NCBI GenBank assembly: GCA_015680685.1
Contig: MNCI01026273.1
Span: 57,157-102,336, forward strand
Length of the DNA: 45,180 nucleotides
Origin: Gnetum montanum
Lineage: Eukaryota > Streptophyta > Gnetopsida > Gnetales > Gnetaceae
Direction of reading: 5' to 3'
A model generated the notes under the pieces. That model worked only from the letters and a program-made list of their open reading frames with translations, ran no database searches and was not told the DNA's origin. Positions 31,701 through 44,713 of the stretch are shown in pieces; the first letter of the stretch is position 1, and each line of letters opens with the position of its first letter. A program made the translations under genes and the position numbers.

Positions 31701-32344
31701 TGCAACATAAAAGCATGTTAGGATCTTAGTAGTTTTCATACAAAATGTGCTACTATCTAAATTAGTAATCAGCCATTGGATGCCCTCTTGTTTTGTGGAT
31801 GCTACGTATAGACACCTTTGAATATCTTCCTCATGTGCATACTTCCTGCATTTAGAAATAAATGCTTATTTCAAGGACCAAAGTTTTTGCATGCAATTGC
31901 ACACTGTATCGCTGTACATGATGCATGGAACTTATCTCTTCTTGATCTTTCCAAATGCATTTTTCTTAAATATCTTTAAGGAAAGATATTTGATGCCCAT
32001 TATTGCATCAATAATGCTTAGCCATGCCTTTCCCATAATGATTGGGAAGTCTCCCTTGCAATTTTCAATCTTGATTACTAGGAGATCAGTAGAATAAGAT
32101 CATCCATAGATAGTGGTCACAATGTCTTTGACTATTTCCAATGAAATAGTGATGAAGTGGTCTACCAATTCTAATATGATATTGCTCTATTTGAGAGGTT
32201 GTACGTTCTAAGTAGTATACATCTCATGAGAAATCAAGTTCACAGTGGAACTTGAATTAAGAAGATCTTTACATTGTTCATTCTTAGTAATCTGTAAATA
32301 AATAAGGGAACTTCTAAGATCAGCTAACTTTCTGGAAAGGTTGT
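28750..32344 (-). pseudogene. pol: Pol of copy B: protease end, RT, RNase H, integrase (decayed)
   Basis: Recognisable pieces, read on the minus strand, start with the protease/RT linker at 31628-31383 (ESLELKNLPTILEYAFLEND). RT begins at 31310 (WVSPLVVVLKKGGKWLVC), with FMDDF near 30950. RNase H lies at 30420-30232 (AQLNYTTIKKRLMVMVYALEKFKHYVLG). Integrase core is at 29653-29444 (SNGKAYIIITINYYIKW, FGMPCALISNN). FMDDF, rather than YVDD, points to the Athila clade. Stops and shifts interrupt every domain. The upstream end is cut at 32344 by copy C. Confidence 0.85.
32340..32344. repeat. Presumed target-site duplication GTTGT of copy C
   Basis: GTTGT precedes the LTR edge TGATGAG at 32345. 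The homologous sequence in copy C's own protease region reads AAAGATTGTCAACC, so the break lies within a continuous ancestral sequence. The second copy is outside the window. Confidence 0.55.
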
Positions 32345-33218
32345 TGATGAGTGGTGAAGGGTACCTCCATGTCCAACCATATGAATCATAGAGCGCTCAC
32401 ATGTGATTTGGTCAAATTTTGTGGACTCTCTAGTTTCTAATGCATTAGTCTTTTAGGAAGTGAATTTTACCCTAATGATCATACATTGTCTTTTGAATTA
32501 CACTTGTGAAGTACAAAGGTATGGTTAAGTGTAATCAAGGCATATGATTTTTATCATTTTATGTTTTATGTTCTTTGGAGCTTGAATAGAGACAAACAAG
32601 TAATTTATTGACTAATTTGATTTAACTAACTAATCAATCTCTAACTAGTCCTAACATAAGCATCCAGTCCCACTTTCTGTACACATCCTGAATTGACGTA
32701 TCCATTGTTGGGTTACCAAGCACTATGCTATTGGGCATAGCAATCAATAATGTTGCTGGGATTACCAAGAAAATATGTGTTATGCTTGAAGTGATCATAC
32801 TTATGTATTTAATCTATCTAACTTATCTCCCTTAATTAGCTTAATTACTAGAAAACATTAAATAAATAACTAAAAACATTAAATGCATGAATAAAACATC
32901 TAAACTATCCAAAATGTTGCAAGGTTTATTAAGAAGCTTGTCTTTATTACCACACATACTGTTGTGCTTAGGTACAAGAATGTTTGAATAAAGATCCATA
33001 CACCCAATGACTCTTGCTATAGGCACTTGGGAAAATATTCTAACTTTTGAATGAAAAAATTGTAAGAGATCTACTACTATTATGAATCTATTACCATAAA
33101 TTTGGCTAATGAGCATGTATTTATAGGTAAGAATAGATCCTACGTCGATGGGGCCTAATAGATGCATGAAACGATGTGTCAATGGGACCTAGTTAACGTA
33201 GACAACCATGACTCATCA
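32345..33218 (-). repeat. 3' LTR of copy C
   Basis: The inverted heptamer TGATGAG (32345) and CTCATCA (33212-33218) bounds 874 bp. The minus-strand TATA box TATAAATA is at 33125-33118. The word CCTAGTTAACGT at 33188-33199 recurs in this copy's internal promoter at 36851-36862. Confidence 0.88.
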
Positions 33219-33453
33219 TACCTCCATGACTAAATGAAAACTTATCTTTGAGTTTCTTTACAAAATTGGGAAGGTTTGGGATTATTGACTAACTCTTAAC
33301 AAAATAAACTAACTTGACAAACTGAGTTCCTAAGTGTATAGAATAACATATTACAAAAATTTTGATGTTCATGACACAAAATTGAACACCATGACATGAC
33401 TCTATAAAATTTTGATAGCACTTCCTTTGATGACATGAAGGCAATGGAGAAGG

Positions 33454-36316
33454 TTAGATAGTCCCAGGTGGTGGAGGTTCCTAAGGCTCTAAAGGACCTT
33501 TTCCAACTTTAGGCACATGTGGTGACTAAGGTAGTTGTGACTATCCTATTGCTACTACAACTTCTGGTAGGAGGTGAAAAGCATCTAGCGATGCTTTCAT
33601 TTTCTCCTCCTTACTCTTGAGATTGTGCATAGTCCACATAGCTTTACTAATGTGGGCTAAAATGAACACATCTTAAGGATAGGGAATTATTGAAAATAGC
33701 TCCTTGGCATTGATGAAATAGGTAGCAAATTATTTGTGCTTGATGTTAAATGCTTTGATTGTATCTTTTAGCTCCTAGTAGTCATTCATTCTCTTAGCCA
33801 AGTTCTTGATAGTTGATCATTGATTAGTGAATTGTGCCTTAAGAACTTCACGTTTAGTGTTTGCCATCTATTACTTTTGCTTAGTGTCCTTATGGTGCTT
33901 GAACTTGGCCTCATACAACAAGTATGAGCTAGCCACCTACTTTTTGAGTTCTAACTATGACTGTTTAATGGTCAGCATCACCAAGTTTACATACCAGAGA
34001 TTGGCCAATTCCATATACTCTATCATTTCTTCAATTTGCAACTCCTTTAGGTGGATCTTTGCTCTATTAACAACATACATTCCATCAATAATGGGCTGCC
34101 ACACCTCTCTTCTTTATTGGAGTTGCTGGAGGGATTTCTTTAGCTTTGCCTTAGTCATTTGTATATGCTTCTCATTTCCTTCCTTCTGCAGGCCAACTTG
34201 ATCTCTATAGTGATTCTTGACTCTTTCAAATTTAAGAGCCTCATTTTTTCAAGTTGCAATCTCAATGGTAGATTTCTAGTGTAAGGCTTGGGCTTCCTCC
34301 ATAGATAGATTACAATTCTTTATAGCCAATTTCCTTTATTTCATATTTACCCTAGTGAGCTGCTCCTACTATTGATAAATGAATTTCTGCATCTATTGTT
34401 TTTGTGCATCAACATTACATAGGTGATGAATTTCTATGATCAATGATTCATTTTCTTGGTGCATCTAAATCAAGTCTTTCTAAACTGAGTAGGTTTTTGC
34501 TTCTACTATGGATTGGTTGAAGATGGTCGTCATTGTTTCCTCCTTAGCTTATTTTAATCATTGTTGAAGCTACTAAAAAGCTTCATCTTTAGTTATTGCT
34601 GGGATGAGGAGTGTGGGATTAATAAAATGAACATGTAGTTCAACAACTTCCATGGCCAAGCATTGATTTTCTACTTGATCTATTTCAAGTTTCCCTTTTA
34701 GAATGATGCATTTACCCTTTACTTCCAACAGCTTCAATTGAGTTTCAGTAATGTTGTCTAGAAAATCAAAAGTATCTGGAATAAGTTGCCTAGTTTCCAC
34801 CAATTGGTCTAGAAACTCTTCATGTTGGGCTACATTCAATCTTTTGTTGACCATGCCTATGGATTTTTGCACATCTTGAAGTGCAAATACATCTGGTATA
34901 GATGTTGTAAGTGCATTAAGTGCTTCTACAATTTGATCAGCAACTACTTCAGTAGTAGTCTCCTACCCTTGGTGCTGCATCACTAATACAATTGTTCCCT
35001 CATCCTCCTTCAGGTGCATAAAAAAGGAGGTAGCATTTCCAAAGATTTTTGGGAATAAATGGTGTTGAGATAGAGACATTGTTACTTCTTGGGCATTGGG
35101 ATTTGATCTCATGGACAATTGCATTTATTGGATAGAGAACATTAGTCCACCTCTTTCTATCTTGCTAATTGTTTAAGTGACCTCATTAAGGTGACTCATT
35201 GTAGGTTGATATATAGATGGATCTTTGCCACTGGTTCTTATACACTATTTCTGCTCATGCAAGAGTTGTTCTTGAATTTTTTGCAAGTGCTCAATGGCTG
35301 CACAATCCTCAAACATTATTTCTTGAGTAGGTGGTGGAGGTAGTGGCTATTTCTTTCCTTCTTTGGACATAGCAGATGTCTTGTCTTTCATCATTTTAGA
35401 TCACGAGGCTATAAGAGTATGCCTAATCATGTCATTTGCATAGTAGATGATCCCTACCCTTTTGCAAAGTTTCTTGATAAGGCATGAAAAAGGTAGGGTT
35501 TTCCTTCCATGTATATTTTCTTTGAAGCACTTCTCAATCTCTAAATAGATCTATTATAAAAGGTTCACTAGAAATCTCCTACTTAGTGTAGCACATGCTT
35601 AGGCAAAAAGGGTAGTTACCTTGTTGGGCCTCATCGTTAGATTTAAATGATAGCCCACTATCTTGAAGTATACATGTTCTACTAGTTTGAGTACATCAAA
35701 TTTCTTATGGTCGCCTATAACACCACTGGGTCCACTTCTTTTTAGCCTCAAGGTTAGCTTGTGCAGATAGCTCTACCAATTGTGTCCTAGAATCAGGCAA
35801 CCCAAGAACTTGTGTGATAACTTTAGCTAAGTAGAACACCTAAATGTCCGTAATCTTCATTGTAGAGCCTACCCTTCTATTGTTCTAGAAGAGGTACGAC
35901 TCTCCCATGTATCACTTCCCAATAGAAGTGATGACTGGCCACATGGGAGAGGTTTGCAATTGTGTTTTCACCTCTGTTGGAGCATGCTTTAAAAATGGCC
36001 CGAAGTTCAGTTCCTAGAGAACTAAGCATTGGATATCATGGGGCTTGATGGTGTTGAGGTAGGCTTATGTGAGTGTGATTTCAAGCCTTGGTATGGGTCT
36101 TGGTGCTTCTCCACACTACAATTATTTTGTTGCAACTTCTTCTTTAGGAATCTGTTGAATAGATTCCACTTTAGGCTCCTCTTAAAGAGGTCCCATTGAA
36201 TGGGTTTCTTTTGACTGATCCTAGGCTTGTTCTTGTTGGCCCCTTTTAGTTCTAAGCCATTTCTCCATTCGTTGCAATGGTCCTCCCTCCTACAATCATT
36301 TCAATCTTGCTACCAT
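33454..36316 (-). pseudogene. Accessory gene of copy C (PF20167-like domain plus coiled coil)
   Basis: The ATG at 36316 corresponds to the starts in A and B, and the end TAA is at 33456-33454. A readable coiled-coil segment lies at 34872-34573 (VNKRLNVAQHEEFLDQLVE, then heptad-rich LKLLEVKGKCIILKGKLE). The C-terminus is proline-rich, as in A and B. The whole frame is broken by stops and shifts. Its conserved position and length in three copies show that it was part of the ancestral element. Confidence 0.65.
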
Positions 36317-38470
36317 CTATAATCACAACTTGATTATGGGTTAACAATTATTGTGTAACATGAAATAATTGGGATACCTTATCTTCTTGGAATACTTACA
36401 CTTGGCTAGGTTGTGATTATGGCTGATTTAACCAATTTTAATCATTATATTATATGTGTTTTAATGTTAATAAGTCATTCCAAAGGCTATTGGAAGGGTA
36501 AAGTCTCAAAAATTGATGGTTTCATACCATTGTATTCATTATCCCTTTGGGGAAGTTAGAAAAATTTTAAAAGAATTTCATCAAAAACCTTAAGGTTTGT
36601 GGCCCCCATGATAAAGATCTTATCTTTAGTAGCTACAAGATCAAAAATAGAGTGATATGGACAAACAGTTGGAAAGTTATGGTCTCTAAAAGGTTTTGGG
36701 CTCTAAAAAATAGCAAAAAACTCCCCTCTTGTTATGAAGAAAATGACAAAAAATTGCAAAGAATATGATGGTATATATAGAGTTTTTAGCTTGTGTTAAT
36801 TGGGCCTAGTTGATGGGGCCCAATCTATGGGGTCAACTATGTTGACTAGGCCTAGTTAACGTGGTTGTTGACCACCATTGACTTTCATTGACTTGCATTG
36901 ACTTTGCTAAAAAGTTGAAAATATAAGGAGCTTTTGAGTGAAATTGGAGTCAAATGGAAGCTTAAAAAGTTATGAACATGATGCAAATAGTAGAAGAGGG
37001 TGTTGGAGCTCAAAAAATTAAAAAATTAAGAGAATGATTTGGAGAATGAATTTAAGAGAGTTTAAGGAGTACAATGCAGGATACAAAATGGAATATGTGA
37101 AAGATAGGATTGTAGTAGTGTCTAAGCTAAGGGACTTAACTATCCAAACTAAGAGATATGCAAATGGGTCCTTCCTGTAGTAGGAACATGCCATTTTTGC
37201 CCTTACATACCCTTAACTAAGGAGTCCATGGGCCCCATAGTTGATTTAATGATCATGAAAAGTTAAAGACCAACTCAGAAGAATCTATCTAAGAATTCCA
37301 ACATATTAAACTAAGACATTAAGCATAACATAGAAATTGATAGTGAGGTGAGTTATGACAGCATAGATGGATGATTGAGAAGGTGGGATGGAATTCTAAA
37401 TTGAGGTCATAAGAAGTCCCTTGTGAAATTTATGTTTAAAATGACATGAGAAGATCCATCCTTAGTCTAGACCAAAACTAGCCTCTTTTAGTGACTTTGC
37501 ATCACCACTCTAAGATCAACCCACCCCCTCGAGACACAAGAGTGCTCCCACAAAACAACCACCATTCCATAAAGAGAAAAATAGAGAAATAGGAAGTGAG
37601 AGAAGGCCTTAGCTAAAGGGGACCTTTAGGCATGGGTAACATGTCTTTCTGGTCCCATAATGAGTGCTTGTAGCCTGTTTATTTGTCTAAGGGGTGTGCT
37701 TTGAATTCTCATCATGTTTTTTTTTAATTTTATTATTTTTGTTGTTCTTTTTGGATGGGAACCACACCATGTAAAGAATTTATTTAACTTCCTATAGTGG
37801 TTGACATGGAATTGTAAGTAGTTTAAGAGAAACACCCAAGTACTCAAGCAAGTAGAAGAATACAAAGAGTATTGAGTTCCTTTGAAGTCACATGATGTCC
37901 AAACCTTTGAATCCTTCCCAATTCTAGAAACTACCAAGGTCACTAATATATTAAAAGTTTCTTTAATGAAAGGGACCTCAAACTTTCAAAATAAGAAAAA
38001 CCATAGAGTTTGTGGATGGGTGGATGATGTGGACTCACTACCTATTCCATAAAAAATAAACCATGTCATAGTCATCAGATGCCAAAATTCAAAAATAGAA
38101 ACCGGACATTGACAATTACAACATTAAGCACAAACCATCATTAGCAAACAACAATAGTGACACTATGTCCTATGAAAATAAAGCACTTTTATTAGCAAAA
38201 ATAGTGAAAAATCACACACAAAAAATAAAATAAAATAACTAAAGTATAAAATACTCAAGAAAGATAAAACATACTAACAATGTTATAAAATAAAAATTGA
38301 GAAAATGGATAAAATTCAACAAACTGAAACAAAAATATATAAAACAAAAATGTGAAAACAAGGTGAAAAAATAAGGAGCCATGTGTGTGGTTAGCACAAG
38401 TGGCCATCTTCTCCATGATTGAGTTGGAAGGAGGAGATCTAAAAAACTAAACGTGGTTATCCATATACTA
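36317..38470 (-). promoter_or_regulatory. Spacer of copy C with internal promoter (~36770-36880)
   Basis: Mostly non-coding. On the minus strand TATATATA (36779-36772) follows GGGCC-rich words and CCTAGTTAACGT (plus 36851-36862), the latter shared with this copy's LTR. The rest (~37100-38470) is the AT-rich post-integrase spacer also seen at 1-1017 and 27732-28750. The 105-codon ORF at 37943-37626 is not conserved. Confidence 0.5.
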
Positions 38471-39640
38471 AGGTATTTGTTGCACTAACTTGCTTAGGCT
38501 CATGGAAAAGCTTTACTTGTTGGATGTTGACCAACTAACTTTTATTTGGGCTCTCAGGTTTGTAGATTAACATGGCCCAAGAGGGAAAGGTTGAATCAAG
38601 TATATAAGGTCCCTCCCACAATGTTTGGAGCTTTTTCTTTTGGGGATGTGTGTGGGATTCTAATAGAAAACCTTATCTCCTGGTTGAAGTTTTACTTTCC
38701 ATATTCTAAGGTCATGATGTTGCTTGTTGAATTCCTTGTGTACTTTATTCAAAGATAAGGCCATTAATCAGCTTTCATCTAGCACATTTAGGTTGATCAA
38801 TCTTTCTCTTTATGCTAGAATTAGGTCAAGTTCCATATCATAGGTTATTGAGAGTATACGGAGCTCATATTGAATTGAGAGTGCTGGAAGTTTTTTGTAT
38901 ACTAGCTTGTACGGAGAGTAGCCAATAGGAAGTTTCCATGTTGAGTCATAGGACCAAAGGGCATCATTGAGTTTTGTGCTCTAGTCTTTCTTATATTTTC
39001 TTATGGTTCTTATTAAAATCTTTGTAATCTTCCTATTAGTTACCTTTGCTTGACCATTGGCTTGGGGATGATAGGGTATTGTTAATTTATGCTCGACCCC
39101 CAAGCGTTGCATAAGTTTTCGAAAGGTGGCACCTATAAAGTGAGTTACATTATTAGAAATTAGTGCACATGGCATCCCAAACCTATTTACAACATTTTGT
39201 TGTACAAATCTAGCACTAGTAAATGATGTACAATTAGTGATGGCTACTACTTTTGTCCATTTGGTGTAGTGGTCAACTACTACGATGATATATGCCTTTC
39301 CATTGGACATGGATGTGATGGGATCCATGAATTCTATAACCTATATGTCAAAGGGCTCTAGTGATTAAATCCATTATTGAGGACCCTCCATTCAAGTGAT
39401 CATCCCACCATCTCTTTGGTAACATTCACAAGATTGGATAAACTGGTGAACATCCTTGAAGATTATAGGCCAATAGTATCCTACCATCAAGATTTTTATA
39501 GCCATGCATCTCCCTACATAGTGGCCTTTACAAGGGCCTTTGTGAGCATCTTGGAGACTGTGTAGTTGATTTGCATTAGGGATACACCAACGAACTAGGC
39601 CATCGGTGTGCACCTTGTAGAGGTGTCCATTGATTTCCAT
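38470..39640 (-). pseudogene. Integrase of copy C
   Basis: The zinc-finger part is at 39640-39392 (DAHKGPCKGHYVG, KILMVGYYWP, CECYQRDGG). The catalytic core is at 39328-38981 (VVVDHYTKWTKVVAITNCT, FGMPCALISNN, YHPQANGQAKVTN). The first part of the core keeps a DHYTKW block. The second Asp (usually SDNG or SDEG) reads SNN, and QAK stands where QAE is expected, so two catalytic positions are changed. The C-terminal part follows to ~38470 with frame breaks. Confidence 0.85.
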
Positions 39641-39659
39641 GAAGTACTTTGCTGGATGA

Positions 39660-41020
39660 AGAAACTATTATTTCTTCCTAAAGTCTAGAACTTGTGGCAT
39701 CTCCTGAGTGAGAAGGTAAGTGAGAATGCTATCATACCATCTTATTTCTATGGGAACTTGGTCATTTATTACTCCTATAAAGAGAAGTTCATCTAAAAAT
39801 TGATTAGAGGGTAGGCTCTCCTCCTCTTTGTTATCCCATCTTAATTGAGAAAGGTGGTTAGTGACCACATACTTAGTTCCTTTCTAATCTACCATTGTGA
39901 GATCAAATTTCTATAATATCATGAGCCACTATATGATATGAGGGCTTACCATTGGCTTATTCATTAGGAAGCTAATAGCACTATGATTTTTATGCATAAA
40001 TGGTTTGTATCCAAGCACATAGTGTCTAAACTTTTTAAGAGTATACAACACTGTCATTAGTTCTTTCTTAGTTGTGGTGTAATTCAACTGTGCACCCAAA
40101 ATGCTTCAGCTCATGTAGTGGATGTAATATGGATGTTTCTTATCATCCAACTATGTAAGAACAGAATCCAAAGTGTAATTAGATACATCCATCATTATGT
40201 GGAATGGTCTAGACTAGTTTGGTGCTTGTAGAATTGGAGTTTCTATGAGTTTTTCCTTCAATTGTTGGAATGCATGTTCATACTTCTTGATCCAAATGAA
40301 TGGAGCATCTTTCTTTGTAAGATCAACCAATAGCTTTTCAATCTTAGAGAAATTCTCTATGAATCACTAGTAGTAGCCAGTGTGTCCATGAAATGATTGA
40401 ACATCTTTAACTATCTCTAGTTGGCATGTGATTCCTTGGATAACCCTTATTTTTTTTGCATCTACTTCAATTCTTGCCTAAGTAATTTTATGCCCCAATA
40501 CTATGCCTTCTTGGATCATTAAATGGCTTTTGTGGTAATTAAAACTAGGGATTTTTTCAACACACCTCTTCAATACTTACTCAAGGCAATCCATGGCTTG
40601 CTCAAATATAGTATCATATGTAGAGAAGTCATCCATAAATACTTCTACCCTGCTACCAATTTGCTATTAGAAAATACTAAGGACCAGGAGTTGAAATGTT
40701 TTAGGGGTGTTACACAAACCAAATGGCATCTTACAATATGCAAAAGTTCCCTAGAGACTTGTGAATGTTGTCTTGGCTTGATCTTCTAGCACAATTTGGA
40801 TTTGGTTATAGCCACTATAACCATCTAAGAAGCTATAATAGCAAAGCCTAGAGATAGTGTCCAATACTTGGTTCAAAAATGACAATGGAAAATGATCTTT
40901 AAATGTTGCCATATTCAATAGATTGAAGTCAATGCAAACCCACCACTTACCATCTTTCTTTGGAAAAATTACGAGTGTGATAACCCACTTACTATATATA
41001 ATGGGATAGATGAACCCTGC
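39660..41020 (-). pseudogene. Reverse transcriptase and RNase H of copy C
   Basis: On the minus strand, RT motifs run from about 41000: KKDGKWWVCIDFNLLNMAT, then FLDGYSGYNQIQI, then MPFGLCNTPKTFQ, then FMDDF near 40630, and an RNase H block near 40130-39960 (AQLNYTTTKKELMTVLYTLK). The end reads VVTNHLSQLRWDN at 39868. Stops, mostly TAG, interrupt it. FMDDF supports the Athila clade. Confidence 0.85.
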
Positions 41021-41099
41021 CTTGAGGAGTTGTTCTATTTCCTCATTGATGATCTACTTCAATTTGGGGTTTAGCTACATTTTTGGCTACCTTCTTGGC

Positions 41100-42122
41100 T
41101 TCATGGGTGAGTCGGTGTAAATATGATGCTAGCATATCTTTGGAACAATTCCTCTTAGTTTAGGATATGATTAAGAAAATGTTGTTGGACACTTATTGAC
41201 CACCTTTAATAGCTTATCTTTTTGTTTAGGAGCAAGATTTGCATTAATTATAACTAGCTTTCCATTGTTTAAAAATGCATACTCCATGTTGGCTGATAAA
41301 TTTTTTAACTCTAGGGGCTCTTGTTTGAAATTTTTAGGGATTTCCAACTCTCCTCAACATGTATCATCATCTTCTTCATTGGAGAGGTGGTGATGAAATT
41401 TCTTAAGTTCATCCATGCCTTTGACATAAGCACATGTCAAGCTCTTAGTAGATTCTATGTAGTGTGCTGCTATCTGAGTTAGCTGTTAGCCATTGGGTGC
41501 CCTTCTATTTTGTGGCTACTGCATACAGACACCTTTAGATAAATGTGTCTTGTGCACATTGATTTCATGCTTTAATGTATGTACTTTTGATGGACTAGAT
41601 TTGTTGTATGTAGTTGCACTTGTTATCACTATACGTGATACATGAAACAAACTTCTTCTCCAGCCTTCCAAATTTATTTTCCTTAGAGCTTTCCAAGGAG
41701 AGGTCCCTGATGGCCATTCATGCATCAACTATGCTTAACCATGCTCTTCCCATAATGATGTGGAAGTCACCTTTGTAATTTTCCACCTTCATTACCAAAA
41801 CATTGGTAGGATAGGACCACCCACAAAATATGGTCATGATGTCCTTCACTAGTCCTAAGGGAATAATAATTAACCAATCTACCAATTCTAAATGGGTGTT
41901 TCTATTTTTAAGAGGTGGCAGGTTCCAGGCTTTGTACATGTCATGGGAGATGAGATTTACACTGGAACTAGAATTAAGAAGAGCCTTGCATGACTCATGT
42001 GCAATAATTTGTAAGTGAATGAGAGGACTTCCTAAGTAAAATTTATTCATGGAAAGATTGTCAACCTTGATCCAATTAAAAATAGCATGAGTTAACATCA
42101 TAGTGTAGATCTGAGGTGGCAT
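41100..42122 (-). pseudogene. Protease and protease-RT linker of copy C
   Basis: Retropepsin-like ORF at 42122-41718. The active-site region reads LLNSSSSVNLIS, where the family has DSGSS or DTGSS; Asp-to-Asn and Gly-to-Ser are both G-to-A changes. The C-terminal signature HIIMGRAWL is present. The linker at ~41400-41100 (ESLELK..., inferred from the copy B equivalent) precedes RT. It is inactive as it stands. Confidence 0.75.
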
Positions 42123-44563
42123 TTGGTTTGAAGGACACTCAAATATGTTTGATGCAGGGGATGATGGTGTTAGAGATCCAAGGCAACTAGTTGCATTAGG
42201 TTGTGAGGGTTTAAGAGGACTGTTGGATTGGAAAAAGGATCATTTCCTAGATTTATTGTCTGAACCACAGGACTGAAAGGCTGATTGTGAATGTACAACC
42301 CTTGTAGCATTTTTTTGCTGTGACTGTGGAGGAATTTCATCCTACATGGATAGAATAGGAAGTAACTAGGTTGAGGGTGGAGGGATGTGTTCAGGTAAAT
42401 GTAGAGAATGGTATGGATATGGGTTCTTCCTTCAAGTGAATGGTGAATGAGTTCGATGATACTCTAGATGGTAATAGTGATGTTGGAATGAGGTGTGGCT
42501 TGTAGAACTTCTTGGAGAGATGGGTTGCTGAACATAGTATAGATATGGATCTAGTTGCTTATAAGGGTATTGCTATCTTGGTAGTGGCATTACCCATGAT
42601 TGTGGTTGATGCCACTATTGATGCTAGTCATATGGTTGTGGTGGAGCTTTACTTGGGTAGTAAGCTTGTTGTTGTTTGTGGAATTGCCTTGGATTACCTT
42701 GAGGATAAGGTAATTGTCTGGGTGTTTGCCTTTGTGCTAGTTAAGAATTCAACACATACAGCTCAAAATCTTGTAAGTGTAACACCAAAGGCCAACATTC
42801 CTTAGGATGTTTATATTAAAAAATATCACAACCAATGTCATCATTAGAGTCTGTCTTCACAACTTCTTTTACTACAGTAGCTTTACTTTTGCCTCTTTGG
42901 GAGGCACATTCAGCTTCTTTCTACCTCCTCCGGTTATGATCACTATTTTTCTCTTTGTATTCTTTAGCAATCTTCATAGTAGTTTGGAACTTTTCATCCA
43001 AAGAGTCTCATAATTTATCAACATTTATCAAAATATTATAAATAGATTTTTGGATGGGCAAGGTTTTCCTATTCACCACTTCATTAAGTGGTGACTCCTC
43101 CTCGTCACAAAATTAGACCTCCCTTTTCTTTATGGAAGGGTCCTTACTATATTCTTCTATATTTTTCCTTTTTCACAACTCACCTTCTTCTTTGGCTACC
43201 TATTCTATCAACCTTTTTATCTGATGAGCTCTTAGTTCAGACAATCTCCCTTGGGTGTAAACCCTAAGAGTTCTTCGGGTTTCTACTCTGAGTCCATCTA
43301 TGATGTGGTAGAGTTGTTCTCTTTGAGAATAATCATGGCCAGGGCATTAATATAAAAGAGAATAGTATCACCCATGGCAGCAGCCAAGGGTTCATGTGTT
43401 TCCTATTTCTAGCCTTGGATTTTCCTTCTTAGGTTAGATACTCTAGAGTACATTTGATATTTTTCATTAAATAGTTTTAGGATGGTACTCCATCTACAAA
43501 TGGATTTTTGCTCTAAGGGCCAGTACCAACCTTCTACTTCCTTAATGAGTGTCATGGGGAATAGCTTGAGTTTCTACCAATCATTCTCAGTGTTTTGTAA
43601 GGAACATTTATTGTGAAAGGCTTGTAGATGATTTTGTGGATTAGAGTTATATCTTCCACTCAAATCTTGGGATATTGTTCATGTCTAAGTGCTTGCTTTA
43701 ACTATCTTTCACATGTCTAGTTAGGATCTTAACTTCCTCTATGATGTTAAGCATACTTTAAGTCACTAACAAAGGTTAATCATCATCATTATTTCATTGT
43801 TGCTGATGATGTCCTTTGTTACCCCTTTGATTATTGTGGGCATGGTGATTAGTATTATTGCCTCAATTCTCACCTTCATCATGGTTATTCCTTCTGTAGC
43901 ATCTTTTAGAATTAGAAGAGGAAGAAGAAGCAGATGCAAATAAAGAGGATGAAGAGGGAGGAGGACTACCACCATCATGATCTTTGCCAATTCTCCTTAG
44001 GTTATCATGGCCATGTTCATCAAGTTTTCCATAATCGTGATGCTTGTTTAACCCCTTGCCTTAATTGCCATCTTTTCATGAATCTGAATTATGGATTGTA
44101 GACTATAGATTTAGGGTTACACCCTCATCACCAATAATAAAGGTTAGAGAATCTTCATGCTGAGATCCCTCAAAGGAAGAATCTTGATTGTCATCTTGGT
44201 TTAGTAGGAATAGGGGATTTGTGAATTATTTGTCCTTTGCATCCTCATGATGCCTTTCCTGATGTTGATCTTGCCAGTGTTGTGTTTCAATGGGATGGTA
44301 GGCTTGAGTGTCATAACCTTCACAACATATTCCTCTTGAAGATCTAAGATGCCTAACTTCTTCAAAGTTTGAAGCAACATCTCAGGCATAGATCGATTAA
44401 GAGGTAATATAGTATTTCCTTCCATGTCATGCCATCGTAGTTGCTCATCCTGATGTAGGATAAGGGTGAAATCAGGTACAAACTCATCTGGATGAGTATA
44501 TATCACTTTGAACTCTTGTGGAACTAGTAGTTTTGTATCATTTTGCTTGTGAAAAGAAGACAT
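42123..44563 (-). pseudogene. gag: Gag of copy C
   Basis: The ATG at 44563, about 150 bases after the LTR, opens a 120-codon frame (MSSFHKQNDTKLLVPQEF). Further down the minus strand, a Ser/Asp-rich stretch (~43990-43880) and gag-like helical sequence (~43560-43200, around CRWSTILKLFNEKYQM) can be followed through stops. Position between primer site and protease supports gag. I could not identify an intact zinc knuckle. Confidence 0.65.
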
Positions 44564-44694
44564 TTTATGAATAAATAAAGTATCGATGTGCTTTTGTAGT
44601 TATATTATTTGGAAATGATATCAACCTTGGGGTTTGTCTAATGATATTAATGATATCCACTAAACCTAGATAGTGCATGTTTCAACAAATAAAG

Positions 44695-44712
44695 TCCCTA
44701 GTAATGGCACCA
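44695..44712 (-). other. Primer-binding site of copy C (decayed tRNA-Asp type)
   Basis: On the minus strand TGGTGCCATTACTAGGGA starts one base after the 5' LTR. The usual plant tRNA-Asp primer site is TGGCGCCGTTGCCGGGGA. The two differ at five positions, all C-to-T or G-to-A. Athila elements commonly use tRNA-Asp. Confidence 0.75.
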
Positions 44713-44713
44713 A

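Larger units (their letters stand above)
23145..32344 (-). mobile_element. Athila-like copy B (minus strand), interrupted by copy C
   Basis: Reading down the minus strand from 32344: the end of protease, linker, RT, RNase H, integrase, spacer (with the N gap), accessory gene, polypurine tract and 3' LTR. Its left half (5' LTR, gag, most of protease) should lie right of 45180, because copy C sits at 32345. The sequence at the break matches the protease region of copy C near 42045-42060. Frames are broken throughout. The candidate target duplication at the 3' end is ATAAC (23140-23144). Confidence 0.85.

Noticed and set aside
42512-42805. 97-codon plus-strand ORF in the gag region of copy C
   Set aside because: Valine/isoleucine-rich shadow of the opposite-strand gag; no equivalent is expected in the family.
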